A DNA stretch of 64,000 bases, from positions 1-64,000 of the forward strand of contig NZ_QNSB01000006.1 in the NCBI RefSeq assembly GCF_003315415.1, written 5' to 3'. This document shows, piece after piece, positions 1-8,148 of this stretch (position 1 is its first letter; each line of letters begins with the position of its first letter). Source of the stretch: Brevibacterium sanguinis (GTDB taxonomy: Bacteria > Actinomycetota > Actinomycetes > Actinomycetales > Brevibacteriaceae). Below the pieces are notes generated by a model. The model was given only the letters and a program-made list of their open reading frames with translations, ran no database searches and was not told the DNA's origin. A program made the translations under genes and the position numbers.

Positions 1-176
1 ATCGGGAAGTTCTCGTTCGCCCGGGCGGTGTGAACGCCCCAGTAGGCGGACGCCGGGATCTCCAGGCTTCCGATCGAATCGGTCTCGGTGCGCGTGAGTG
101 TCGTCTGTTCCCCCGGCGGCGCCGAGGAGGCCGGAATCGCGATGGGGTCAGGTGCGGGCCGCTTCTGTTCAGTCAT
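1..176 (-). CDS. aspA: Aspartate ammonia-lyase, N-terminal part (gene runs off the window)
   Basis: Only the first 58 codons are present; the rest lies left of base 1. After a roughly 30-residue Pro/Thr-rich leader the translation reads RTETDSIGSLEIP followed by AYWGVHTARANENFPI, the conserved N-terminal signature of the aspartase/fumarase family (aspartase converts L-aspartate to fumarate and ammonia in the cytoplasm). The ATG at 176 is chosen because a GAGAGG lies a short way upstream and the next gene begins only 45 bases beyond. Fumarase class II starts are similar, but the TETDSIG and YWGVHTARA wording fits aspartase better. The leader is longer than in E. coli AspA and may be a lineage trait. 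Confidence 0.85.
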   Translation of the reverse strand, partial: MTEQKRPAPDPIAIPASSAPPGEQTTLTRTETDSIGSLEIPASAYWGVHTARANENFP

Positions 177-221
177 GGTGTCTTCAGCCTCTCACGTTCT
201 CCCGCCCCATGGGGCCGACGG

Positions 222-1505
222 TCAAGAGACCGCTGCTCCGAGAAGATCGGCCTGTTCCGGCGCGTAGTCGCGGTACATCCGCTGGATCTCGATCTGGTCG
301 GCCAGGTACTTGGCGTCGTGCCAGACTCCCCAGATGAAGCTGGAGCCGCGGCGGGACAGCCAGGGCAGGCCGAGGAAGTACATGCCCGGAACCGGGGTCA
401 CGCCACGCTGCTGGATCGGGTAGCCGCGTCCGTCGAGGACGCCGTCGACCTCCAACCAGGAGTAGTCGACACCGAAGCCGGTCGCCCAGATCACGGTGGT
501 GATGCCCGCCTCGGCGAGATCGAGTTCGAGGATCGGATTGCTCACGCACTCGGGATCGGGTCCGAGTCGATGGGCTTCAGGCTCCGGCGGCAGGTCGAGG
601 CCGTTGCGCTCGATGTATTCGTCTGCCGAGCGCAGTAGGGACAGATAGTTCTCGTCACCACGGGCGATATTGTCCCTGAGGTCCGATCCGAGGAGCAGCT
701 TCCCCTCGGAGTAGGCGTTGGCGCGGCCGAGCAAGGTGATTCCCGATGCAGCGAGGTCGCGGAAGTCCACGGTGTGCCCACCGTCGGCACCGCTGACGGC
801 AATCGTGACGTGTTCGGCTCCAGCCGGTGGGGTGGCGAGGTCCCAGAGTCCGAGGACGCCGAGCCACCAGCAGAAGTCCCGGTTGCGATACGCCCGCGGA
901 GGCCGATCGTGCGGTCCGACGGCAAGGTGAACCGGTCGCCCGGACTTCTGGATCTCGGCGGCGATCTGCACTCCCGAGGATCCTGCTCCGACGACGAGGA
1001 CTCCACCGTCGTCGAGCTGCTCAGGATTCCTGTAGGAGCTCGAGTGGATCTGCGTCAGTCCCGCCTCGGCGGGGATGATATTGGGAACCTTCGGTGTCTG
1101 GAATGGACCGGTCGCGGAGACGACGTAGTCGGCATCGATGATGCCGGCGTCGGTAGTGACGCGGAACCCGCAGGCACCGCTCCGCGCCGCCACCGAGGTG
1201 ACGGTGACCCCGGTGCGCACGGGCAGGCCCTTGCGCTCGACCAGGGTCTGGAAGTACTCGGCGACCTCGTCCTTCGTCGCAAAGGCATCGGGATGCGTGT
1301 GCTCGAAGTCCTGAGTGGGGAACTTGTCGTGCCAGGCGGGGCCGTTCGCGACGAGGGAGTCCCAGCGTTTCGTCCGCCACGCCTCGGCGACGCGGTCCTT
1401 CTCGAGGACGACGTGCGGAACTCCGCGGTCCTCGAGGTGCTCGCTCATGGCGATTCCGGCCTGGCCACCACCGATGATGACGACTTCTGCATCCTTCTGC
1501 GACAT
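222..1505 (-). CDS. FAD/NAD(P)-dependent monooxygenase-like oxidoreductase (CzcO/YUC type)
   Basis: A 427-residue flavoprotein. An FAD-binding GGGQAG stands at residues 12-17, a second dinucleotide motif GAGSSG at about 174, and the flavin-monooxygenase ATG motif (WATGFG) at about 338. Such enzymes use NADPH and O2 to oxygenate small, often nitrogen- or sulfur-containing or ketone substrates; the substrate here is unknown. A GTG two codons earlier (1511) is possible, but the ATG at 1505 is preferred because GGAAGG sits six bases upstream. It precedes the aspartase gene on the same strand with a 45-base gap, so the two may be co-transcribed. A TTGACGGTCAA palindrome lies about 115 bases upstream. 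Confidence 0.85.
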   Translation of the reverse strand: MSQKDAEVVIIGGGQAGIAMSEHLEDRGVPHVVLEKDRVAEAWRTKRWDSLVANGPAWHDKFPTQDFEHTHPDAFATKDEVAEYFQTLVERKGLPVRTGVTVTSVAARSGACGFRVTTDAGIIDADYVVSATGPFQTPKVPNIIPAEAGLTQIHSSSYRNPEQLDDGGVLVVGAGSSGVQIAAEIQKSGRPVHLAVGPHDRPPRAYRNRDFCWWLGVLGLWDLATPPAGAEHVTIAVSGADGGHTVDFRDLAASGITLLGRANAYSEGKLLLGSDLRDNIARGDENYLSLLRSADEYIERNGLDLPPEPEAHRLGPDPECVSNPILELDLAEAGITTVIWATGFGVDYSWLEVDGVLDGRGYPIQQRGVTPVPGMYFLGLPWLSRRGSSFIWGVWHDAKYLADQIEIQRMYRDYAPEQADLLGAAVS

Positions 1506-1617
1506 GGGCACCCTTCCTCTGTCCGCGAGCGCGGCACTTGCTTCTTTGCCTGTGCAGCGGGTCGGTTCCCGCTCTCTTCAAGCAAACCGCAGCGAGGAGC
1601 GGCCTGGCCAATAGTTG

Positions 1618-1628
1618 TTGACGGTCAA
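1618..1628. promoter_or_regulatory. Palindrome upstream of the monooxygenase gene
   Basis: TTGAC-G-GTCAA is a perfect 11-base inverted repeat in the 226-base gap between the monooxygenase and the LysR gene. Nothing else coding was found in that gap. It may be an operator or part of the monooxygenase promoter; the cognate regulator is unknown. Confidence 0.3.
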
Positions 1629-1731
1629 GTACATCACCTGAGTAGATGAACAGGACGCAGTTCGATCGCTTGGGGGCATCTAGCGTCCGGCGAAGCAGAA
1701 GCGAACCGAACGACGACTCCGACTCACGCCT

Positions 1732-2652
1732 CTACCGCGCGGCCGCCTCGGCGAGGACCTCCCGCACCACCTCCGTCACCGCCCGCGCCTTCCCGGTCTG
1801 CGAGCTGCGACTGAGCGCGGACACGGCGACGTGGAGGCTCGGGGCGGGATCGGAGATCTCAAGGATCGCGGTCCGCGCCCCCGTGTAGGTCTGGCTGATC
1901 CGGGGACGCTGGTTGAGGATCGAGAACCCGAGCCCGGTCGCGACCATCGACCGCACGGTCTCGTAGCTGGCGCTGCGGTATTTGACCCGCGGCGTGATCC
2001 CGGCCTGCCGGAGGATGGTGAGGAAGTACTCGCGACTGTCGGGCAGGTCGAGCAGGACGAAGGGATCCTCGGCGAGCTCGGACAGCGCCACCTTCTTCCG
2101 CCTGGCCAGCCTGTGGTCGGTGTCGACGATGATGTGGGGCCGGACCTCGCCGACGACCTCGCTGTCGATGCCCTCGGCGTCCGTGAGGTCGTAGTTGAGC
2201 GCGATCTCCGCCCGGCCGCTGCGCAGAGCGCCCATCGCCTCCTCGTGATCGCCCTCGAACACGTCGACCGTGAGTTCCGGGTACCTCTCCTGCAGGCGCC
2301 CGAGCAGCTGCGGCAGGAGGAACGGGGCGAGGGTCTTGAAGCAGGCGAGGACGATCGTCCCCCGGACCTCCTTCTGCCCGGCCTGGATCGATTCGACCGC
2401 GTCGGTGATGAGGCCGAAGATCTGGCGGGTCTCCTGGAGCAGCTCCTCCCCGGCCGGGGTGAGAACGAGCCCCTTCGAGTGCTGACGGATGAACAGCGGC
2501 GCCCCCAGTGACTTCTCCAGCTGGTTGATCGCCGTCGACACCGCCGACTGCGCGATATGGAGCTCCTGGCTCGCGGCCGTCATGTTGAGCGTCTTCGCGC
2601 ACTCGACGAAGTACGACAGCTGGGTGAGCGTGATCGGGAATCGGTGCACCAT
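1732..2652 (-). CDS. LysR-family transcriptional regulator
   Basis: A 306-residue protein with an N-terminal winged helix-turn-helix (about residues 7-65, including NMTAASQELHIAQSAVS and GLVLTPAGEEL) followed by a periplasmic-binding-protein-like effector domain, the normal LysR size and layout. The reading frame stays open upstream to 2823, but the ATG at 2652 is chosen because GAAGGAG lies five bases before it and the family-typical ITLTQLSYFV follows. It is divergent from the RidA gene, with 149 bases between the two starts, the classical arrangement for a LysR regulator controlling a neighbouring catabolic operon. The effector is unknown. Confidence 0.93.
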   Translation of the reverse strand: MVHRFPITLTQLSYFVECAKTLNMTAASQELHIAQSAVSTAINQLEKSLGAPLFIRQHSKGLVLTPAGEELLQETRQIFGLITDAVESIQAGQKEVRGTIVLACFKTLAPFLLPQLLGRLQERYPELTVDVFEGDHEEAMGALRSGRAEIALNYDLTDAEGIDSEVVGEVRPHIIVDTDHRLARRKKVALSELAEDPFVLLDLPDSREYFLTILRQAGITPRVKYRSASYETVRSMVATGLGFSILNQRPRISQTYTGARTAILEISDPAPSLHVAVSALSRSSQTGKARAVTEVVREVLAEAAAR

Positions 2653-2695
2653 GACGGCTCCTTCGCCTCGAGAATCGACCCCTGGAATCTGATTC

Positions 2696-2712
2696 TTAGA
2701 TGATCTGCCTAA
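2696..2712. promoter_or_regulatory. Candidate LysR operator in the divergent promoter
   Basis: TTAG-N9-CTAA, an interrupted inverted repeat of the kind bound by LysR proteins, lies in the AT-rich centre of the gap between the LysR and RidA genes. An AT-rich TTATAAC follows directly and could serve as a -10 element for the rightward operon. Assignment is by position and symmetry only. Confidence 0.4.
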
Positions 2713-2801
2713 CTTATAACTATTTCCCAGATGAACCAAAGGTTCCCAGAATGGAAGCGAGGGACGGACTGAGTCCCAGATCACTTGACGAGGAGACGCA
2801 C

Positions 2802-3263
2802 ATGGCTGAGCCGACGCACACACGACTGAGGATGTTCAACACCAAGGAGACCTACCCCGAGCAGAACCTCGACAACGACCTGTGCCAGGCAGTCGTCGCG
2901 AACGGGGTCGTCTACCTGCGCGGACAGATCGGCCAGGACCTCGACACCCGCGAATCGGTGGGCATCGGCGACGTCACAGCCCAGACCGAGAAGGCCATGG
3001 CCAACATCAAGATGCTCCTCGAGGAGGCCGGCAGCAGCCTCGCCGACATCGTCAAGGTCACCGTCTACATCATCGACCCCCGCTACCGCGAGGACGTCTA
3101 CCGGACGATGGGCAAGTGGCTCAAGGGCGTCTACCCCGTATCCACCGGCATCGTCGTCCAGGCGCTGGCGCGCCCCGAATGGCTGGTCGAGATCGACGCC
3201 ACCGCCGTCATCAGCGACCGCTCCGCCGCGGCGACCGGCACCGACGCCGAGGTGACCCGATGA
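2802..3263 (+). CDS. RidA (YjgF/YER057c/UK114) family protein
   Basis: A 153-residue protein matching the RidA family: VVANGVVYLRGQIGQD near the front, then GSSLADIVKVTVYIIDP, and RPEWLVEIDATAVI near the end, which contains the conserved Arg that contacts carboxylates in imine-hydrolysing members. RidA proteins hydrolyse reactive enamine/imine intermediates made by PLP enzymes; some relatives act in specific catabolic pathways. The ATG at 2802 is chosen over in-frame starts as far back as 2700 because GAGGAG precedes it by six bases. The stop overlaps the next start (ATGA). With an aminotransferase in the same operon, a pathway-specific deaminase role is plausible. Confidence 0.92.
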   Translation: MAEPTHTRLRMFNTKETYPEQNLDNDLCQAVVANGVVYLRGQIGQDLDTRESVGIGDVTAQTEKAMANIKMLLEEAGSSLADIVKVTVYIIDPRYREDVYRTMGKWLKGVYPVSTGIVVQALARPEWLVEIDATAVISDRSAAATGTDAEVTR

Positions 3264-3943
3264 CCTTCTCCCTCCTCCTCCACGACCCCGACACCGGCGA
3301 GTTCGGCGCGGCGATCTCCTCCTCCTCGCCCGCCGTCGCCGCCCGCTGCCTCAACCTCGCCGACGGCGTCGGAGGGGCGAACTCGCAGAACGTCACCGAC
3401 CCCCGCCTCGGCGCGGCGATCGTCGCCGAGATGACGGCCGGGAAGTCCGCCCAGGACGCCCTCGACTCCGTCGTCGCCCAGGCCGATCCCACGGCGATCG
3501 ACTACCGTCAGCTCCTCGTCATCGACGCCCACGGCGACACGGCCGTGCATTCGGGGGCGCAGGCGCTCGGGATCTTCGGCGCCCGGAGTGAGAAGAACGC
3601 CGTGGCCGGGGGCAACATGCTCGCCAACCTCGAGGTCCTCGACGCCTTCGTCGAATCGGCGCTCAGCGCCACCGGCCGGATCGAGGAGCGCCTCTTCGCC
3701 GGCTTCACCGCCGCGATGGCCGCCGGCGGCGAGGCCGGACCCGTGCACTCCGCCGGACTCGCCGTCGTCGGCGACGCCGGCTGGCGCGTCACCGACCTCC
3801 GCGTCGACTGGGCCGATGAGGACCCCATCGGCGAGCTCGGCCGCCTCCTCGACATCTGGCTGCCGCAGCGCGACGACTACATCACCCGCGGCCTCGATCC
3901 GGCCGCCTCACCGTCCTACGGAGTCCCCGGGGACGACCGATGA
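3260..3943 (+). CDS. DUF1028 domain protein
   Basis: A 227-residue protein. It opens with TFSLLLHDPDTGEFGAAISSSSPAVAARC and continues with GVGGANSQNVTDPRLG and GNMLANLEVLDAF, all typical of DUF1028, a family thought to have an N-terminal-nucleophile hydrolase-like fold but with no settled biochemical role. DUF1028 genes commonly sit beside RidA-family and peptidase or amidohydrolase genes, exactly as here. It overlaps RidA by four bases and the following M20 gene by four bases, so the three are probably translated together. No signal peptide is seen, so it should be cytoplasmic. Confidence 0.88.
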   Translation: MTFSLLLHDPDTGEFGAAISSSSPAVAARCLNLADGVGGANSQNVTDPRLGAAIVAEMTAGKSAQDALDSVVAQADPTAIDYRQLLVIDAHGDTAVHSGAQALGIFGARSEKNAVAGGNMLANLEVLDAFVESALSATGRIEERLFAGFTAAMAAGGEAGPVHSAGLAVVGDAGWRVTDLRVDWADEDPIGELGRLLDIWLPQRDDYITRGLDPAASPSYGVPGDDR

Positions 3944-5088
3944 CCGACCCCGTCAAGGACCGCATCTCCGCCAGGATCGCCGAGGCGGGTCCCGCTCTCG
4001 TGCAGCTGTCGAATGCGCTTCACGACTATCCGGAGCTCGGGTGGCAGGAGCATCGGTCCTCCGCGGCCGTGGCCGCCGTCCTGGCCGAGGCCGGATTCGC
4101 GGTCGAGCAGCCCTACCTGGATCTGCCGACCGCCTTCCGGGCCACCTTCGGCAGCGGCGACTTCACCATCGGGTTCCTTGCCGAATACGACGCCCTGCCC
4201 GGGCTCGGCCACGCCTGCGGGCACAACCTCATCTCCGCGATGAGCGCCGGCGGTGCCATCGGCCTGGCCACCGTCGCCGAAGAGCTCGGCCTCACGGTCG
4301 AGGTCATCGGCACCCCCGCCGAGGAGGGCGGCGGCGGGAAGATCGAGCTCCTCGAGCGCGGCGCGTTCACAGAGCTCGACTTTGCACTCATGGCCCACCC
4401 CGCGCCTGTCGACGTCGCCGAGGCCGAGCCCTTCGCCGTCACCCACTGGCACGTCGAGTACACCGGCCGGGCAGCCCACGCCGCCGCCTATCCGGAGCGG
4501 GGAGTCAACGCCAACGACGCGTTCCTCATCGCCCAGGTCGCCCTCGGCCTCCTCCGCCAGCAGCTGCCGAAGACCGTCCGCGTCCACGGTGTGATGACCA
4601 ATGGCGGAGAGGCTCCCAACGCGATCCCGGAGAAGACCGAGGGACGCTGGTACGTGCGGGCCGAGACCACCGAGGAGCTCATCGAGCTCGAGCAGCGCGT
4701 CATCAACTGCTTCGAGGCCGGGGCCCTCGCCACGGGCGCGAGCCTGTCGATCACGCCGGAGAGCAAGAGGTACGCGGAGATGCGCACCGATGACGAGGCC
4801 CTCGACCTCTACCGCGCCAACGCCCTGGCTCTGGGGCGGAGCTTCGACGTCGACCCGGCGGCCGCGACGATGAACCGCGCCTCGACGGACATGGGCAACG
4901 TGTCCCAGATCGTCGACGCCATCCACCCCTACATCGGCGTCGGCGGAGAGGCGAGCAACCACCAGGCCGCCTTCGCCGAATCCTGCGTCGGCCCCCGGGC
5001 CGAGCAGACCCTGCTCGACGGCGCCACCGCACTGGCCTGGACCGCCGCGGACGTCAGCTGCCGACGACACCGCGCCACCGCGGACTGA
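3940..5088 (+). CDS. M20-family amidohydrolase (AbgB/HipO type)
   Basis: A 382-residue M20 metallohydrolase. The metal-site motif GHACGHN lies at residues 90-96 and the catalytic Glu pair in PAEEGGGGK at 128-129; a lid region begins at about THWHVEYTGRAAHAAAYPERG, and ASTDMGNVSQIVDAIHPYI is near the C-terminus. The wording is closest to aminobenzoyl-glutamate/N-acyl-amino-acid hydrolases that cleave amide or carbamoyl bonds. It starts inside the DUF1028 stop (ATGA). In this operon it could free an amine that the downstream aminotransferase and aldehyde dehydrogenase then oxidise. The natural substrate cannot be read from sequence. Confidence 0.9.
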   Translation: MTDPVKDRISARIAEAGPALVQLSNALHDYPELGWQEHRSSAAVAAVLAEAGFAVEQPYLDLPTAFRATFGSGDFTIGFLAEYDALPGLGHACGHNLISAMSAGGAIGLATVAEELGLTVEVIGTPAEEGGGGKIELLERGAFTELDFALMAHPAPVDVAEAEPFAVTHWHVEYTGRAAHAAAYPERGVNANDAFLIAQVALGLLRQQLPKTVRVHGVMTNGGEAPNAIPEKTEGRWYVRAETTEELIELEQRVINCFEAGALATGASLSITPESKRYAEMRTDDEALDLYRANALALGRSFDVDPAAATMNRASTDMGNVSQIVDAIHPYIGVGGEASNHQAAFAESCVGPRAEQTLLDGATALAWTAADVSCRRHRATAD

Positions 5089-5171
5089 GCCGACCCGCGG
5101 CCACCACCTCGGCGCACAGAGCCGACGTTCCGGCCGACCCGCACCACGATTCCAAAGGAGGAATTCGCGAC

Positions 5172-6548
5172 ATGACCGGTGAACACCCCGACATGAATGA
5201 CCGGACCTACAAGAAGGGCCTGCAGAAGAGCGTGGTCGCCGGATCCATCGGCGTTCTCGTCCACTGGTTCGACTGGGCCGTCTACGCGTACATGGCGACG
5301 ACGATCGCCGCGGTGTTCTTCCCCGAGTCCGACGCCACCGCCGGGCTGCTCGCGACCTTCGCCGTGTTCGCGGTGTCCTTCCTCGTCCGCCCTGTGGGCG
5401 CGATCATCTTCGGCCGCCTCGGCGATCGGATCGGCCGCAAGCACACCCTGTCCCTCGTCATCCTCGCGATGGCCGTCGCGACCCTGGTGCTCGGCATCCT
5501 GCCGACCTACAGCACCATCGGCGTCCTCGCGCCCATCCTCCTCATCGTCACCCGCATCGTCCAGGGACTGGCGGCCGGCGGCGAGTTCGGCAGCGCGGCG
5601 GCCTTCCTCGGCGAGTTCTCCCCGCCGAAGCGGCGCGGGTTCGGCTGCAGCTGGCTCGAGTTCGGGTCCCTGCTCGGGTTCCTCCTCGCTTCCTTCGCCG
5701 TCTACCTCCTCAATCAGGCGATGACCCCGGAGCAGGTCCTCGCCGGAGGGTGGAGGATCCCGTTCCTCATCACCGTGCCGCTGGGACTCATCGGACTCTA
5801 CATCCGCCGCAGGATCGAGGACACTCCCGAGTTCGAGGCGCTGCAGGAGATGGACACGGTCTCCCCGTCACCGGTGCGCGAGGTCTTCCGCCGCAACCCC
5901 AAGGAATTCATCCAGACCTGCGGCATGGAGATCTTCATGAACGTCACGTTCTACGTGGTGCTCGTCTACCTCCTCACCTATCAGGAGACGAACCTCGGCA
6001 TCGATCCCGGTCGGGCCGCGCTGCTGTCGACGCTCGCCTCGGCGCTGGGACTCATCATCGTCCCCCTCGCCGGGATCCTCTCGGACAGGGTCGGGCGCAA
6101 ACCCGTCCTCATGACGGCGGCGATCGCCCTGACCGTGCTCTCCGTCCCGCTGTTCATGCTCATGAAGGTCGACACCGAGTGGGCTTCGTTCGTCTCGACC
6201 TTCGGCCTGGCGTTCATCCTCGCGATCATCCTCGGCACCCATGCCGTGACCGTCGTCGAGCTGTTCCCGACGAGGACCCGCCAGACCGGGCTGTCGATCG
6301 CCTACGCGGTGACCGCTGCGCTCTTCGCCGGCACCGCTCCCTACGCCCTGACCTGGCTCATCGACACGACCGGGAACATCCTCAGCCCCGGGTTCTTCCT
6401 CGCCGTCGTCGGTGTCGTCGGCATCGCCACAGTGGCCTCGATCCCCGAGACCCGCGGCATCGACCTGCTCAAGGACGAGGACCGCGAGGCCGCCCGGGGA
6501 ACCGGAGCTCCGAACGATGGAGCACCGAACAGCCCGGCCGGAGCCTGA
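5172..6548 (+). CDS. MFS transporter, metabolite:H+ symporter (MHS) family
   Basis: A 458-residue protein with about twelve hydrophobic segments. The MFS motif GRLGDRIGRK appears at about residue 80 and a second copy, GILSDRVGRK, at about 300. The opening YKKGLQKSVVAGSIGVLVHWFDWAVYA resembles the MHS family (ProP, KgtP, ShiA), which imports organic acids, betaines and similar solutes with protons. AAAGGAGGA lies nine bases before the ATG. The gap from the M20 gene is 83 bases. It is one of two transporters in this operon (the other is NCS1), so the pathway may take up two related substrates or a substrate and a precursor. Confidence 0.9.
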   Translation: MTGEHPDMNDRTYKKGLQKSVVAGSIGVLVHWFDWAVYAYMATTIAAVFFPESDATAGLLATFAVFAVSFLVRPVGAIIFGRLGDRIGRKHTLSLVILAMAVATLVLGILPTYSTIGVLAPILLIVTRIVQGLAAGGEFGSAAAFLGEFSPPKRRGFGCSWLEFGSLLGFLLASFAVYLLNQAMTPEQVLAGGWRIPFLITVPLGLIGLYIRRRIEDTPEFEALQEMDTVSPSPVREVFRRNPKEFIQTCGMEIFMNVTFYVVLVYLLTYQETNLGIDPGRAALLSTLASALGLIIVPLAGILSDRVGRKPVLMTAAIALTVLSVPLFMLMKVDTEWASFVSTFGLAFILAIILGTHAVTVVELFPTRTRQTGLSIAYAVTAALFAGTAPYALTWLIDTTGNILSPGFFLAVVGVVGIATVASIPETRGIDLLKDEDREAARGTGAPNDGAPNSPAGA

Positions 6549-6619
6549 GCGGCCCGCCGACACGCCACAGCCGGCCACCCCCAACCGCCCGACTTCCCCG
6601 TTTCCAAGGAGAACCACCG

Positions 6620-8122
6620 ATGACCGAGACACGACCCACCACTCTTGAGGACTGGCGCGCGAAGGCCGCCGCACTGACCATCGACGGGCGTCCCGTCATC
6701 GACGGCCGACGCGTCGACGCGCTCTCGGGCGCGACCCACCCGAAGACGAACCCGGCCACCGGCGAGACCATCTCCCAGCTCCACCTCGGCGAGGATGCCG
6801 ACATCGATGCCGCGGTCGCGAGCGCGCGCCGGGCGTACGAGTCCGGTGCGTGGTCGCGGATCTCCCCGGCCGACCGACGGGTGGCGCTGCTGCGGCTCGC
6901 CGATCTCATCGAGGCTCGCTCGGACGAGTTCGCGCTCCTCGACACCCTCGACATGGGCAAGCCGATCGGCGAGTCCTCGACCATCGACGCTCCCGGCTCC
7001 GCCGCGCTCTACCGCTTCTACGGCGAGGCGATCGAGAAGCTCAGCGATGAGATCCCGGTGACCCCGGCCGGGTCGACGGCGCTCGTCACGCGCGAGCCTC
7101 TCGGGGTCATCGGCGTCATCGTCGCGTGGAACTACCCGCTGGAGATCGCGACGTGGAAGATCGCCCCGGCCCTGGCCGCCGGCAATGCGGTCGTCGTCAA
7201 GCCTCCTGTCGAGGCCTCGCATTCGGCGCTGCTGCTCGCCGAGCTCGCCGTCGAGGCCGGCATCCCCGCCGGCATCCTCAACGTCGTCCCCGGGCGCGGG
7301 TCCGTGGCCGGCAAGGCCCTGGCCCTGCACATGGACGTCGACATGCTCGCCTTCACCGGCTCCACCGAGGTGGCCAAGCAGCTCCAGCAGTACGCGGGCC
7401 GGTCGAACATGAAGCGACTCGCCCTCGAGGCGGGCGGCAAGAGTTCGAACCTCGTCTTCGCCGACTGCGACGACCTGGCCGCCGCCGCGAGCAAAGCGGC
7501 CTTCGGCGCGTTCTACAACCAGGGCGAGGTGTGCTCGGCGAACTCACGGATCTTCGTCGAGCGCTCCGTCTACGAGGAGTTCCTCGGACTGCTCCAGCAG
7601 GCGGCGGACGGCTTCCAGCCCGGCGACCCGCTCGATCCAATGAGCGCGATCGGCTCCCTCGTGTCGGAGAAGCACGCCGACCAGGTGTGGGAGTGCGTCG
7701 AGGAGGCCCGCGCCGACGGCACGATCGTCAAGGGCGGCAACCGTCCCGACATCAACGGCTCGCGGGCGTTCATCGAACCGACGATCGTCACCGGGCTGCC
7801 CGCCGACCACCGGCTCCACGAGCACGAGATCTTCGGGCCCGTCGCCCTCGTCACCCCCTTCGACACCGAGGAGGAGGCGATCGCCCGGGCGAACGAGACC
7901 CCCTACGGTCTGGCCGCGTCCCTGTGGACCGGCAGCCTTGCCCGCGCCCACCGGGTCTCCTCCCGCCTCGTCGCCGGGACCGTGTCCGTCAACACCGTCG
8001 ACGCCCTCGGCTTCACCACCCCCTTCGGTGGGTTCAAGCAGTCGGGCTTCGGCCGCGACCTGTCGGTGCACGCGCTCGAGAACTACACCGATCTCAAGAC
8101 CACCTGGATGCAGTGGGGCTGA
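6620..8122 (+). CDS. Aldehyde dehydrogenase (PuuC-like)
   Basis: A 500-residue NAD(P)-dependent aldehyde dehydrogenase of normal length. The catalytic Cys is residue 305 in NQGEVCSANSR and the general-base Glu is residue 270 in LEAGGKSS; WNYPLEIATWKIAPALAAGN and FTGSTEVAKQLQ form the coenzyme-binding part, and TPFGGFKQSGFGRD the C-terminal signature. Its wording is closest to gamma-glutamyl-aminobutyraldehyde or similar amino-aldehyde dehydrogenases. The start at 6620 has AAGGAG nine bases upstream; the frame is open far upstream but without homology. With the next gene it forms an aminotransferase/aldehyde dehydrogenase pair that converts an omega-amine to a carboxylate. Confidence 0.94.
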   Translation: MTETRPTTLEDWRAKAAALTIDGRPVIDGRRVDALSGATHPKTNPATGETISQLHLGEDADIDAAVASARRAYESGAWSRISPADRRVALLRLADLIEARSDEFALLDTLDMGKPIGESSTIDAPGSAALYRFYGEAIEKLSDEIPVTPAGSTALVTREPLGVIGVIVAWNYPLEIATWKIAPALAAGNAVVVKPPVEASHSALLLAELAVEAGIPAGILNVVPGRGSVAGKALALHMDVDMLAFTGSTEVAKQLQQYAGRSNMKRLALEAGGKSSNLVFADCDDLAAAASKAAFGAFYNQGEVCSANSRIFVERSVYEEFLGLLQQAADGFQPGDPLDPMSAIGSLVSEKHADQVWECVEEARADGTIVKGGNRPDINGSRAFIEPTIVTGLPADHRLHEHEIFGPVALVTPFDTEEEAIARANETPYGLAASLWTGSLARAHRVSSRLVAGTVSVNTVDALGFTTPFGGFKQSGFGRDLSVHALENYTDLKTTWMQWG

Positions 8123-8148
8123 GGCTCCTCCCCTCGAAAGGACAGATG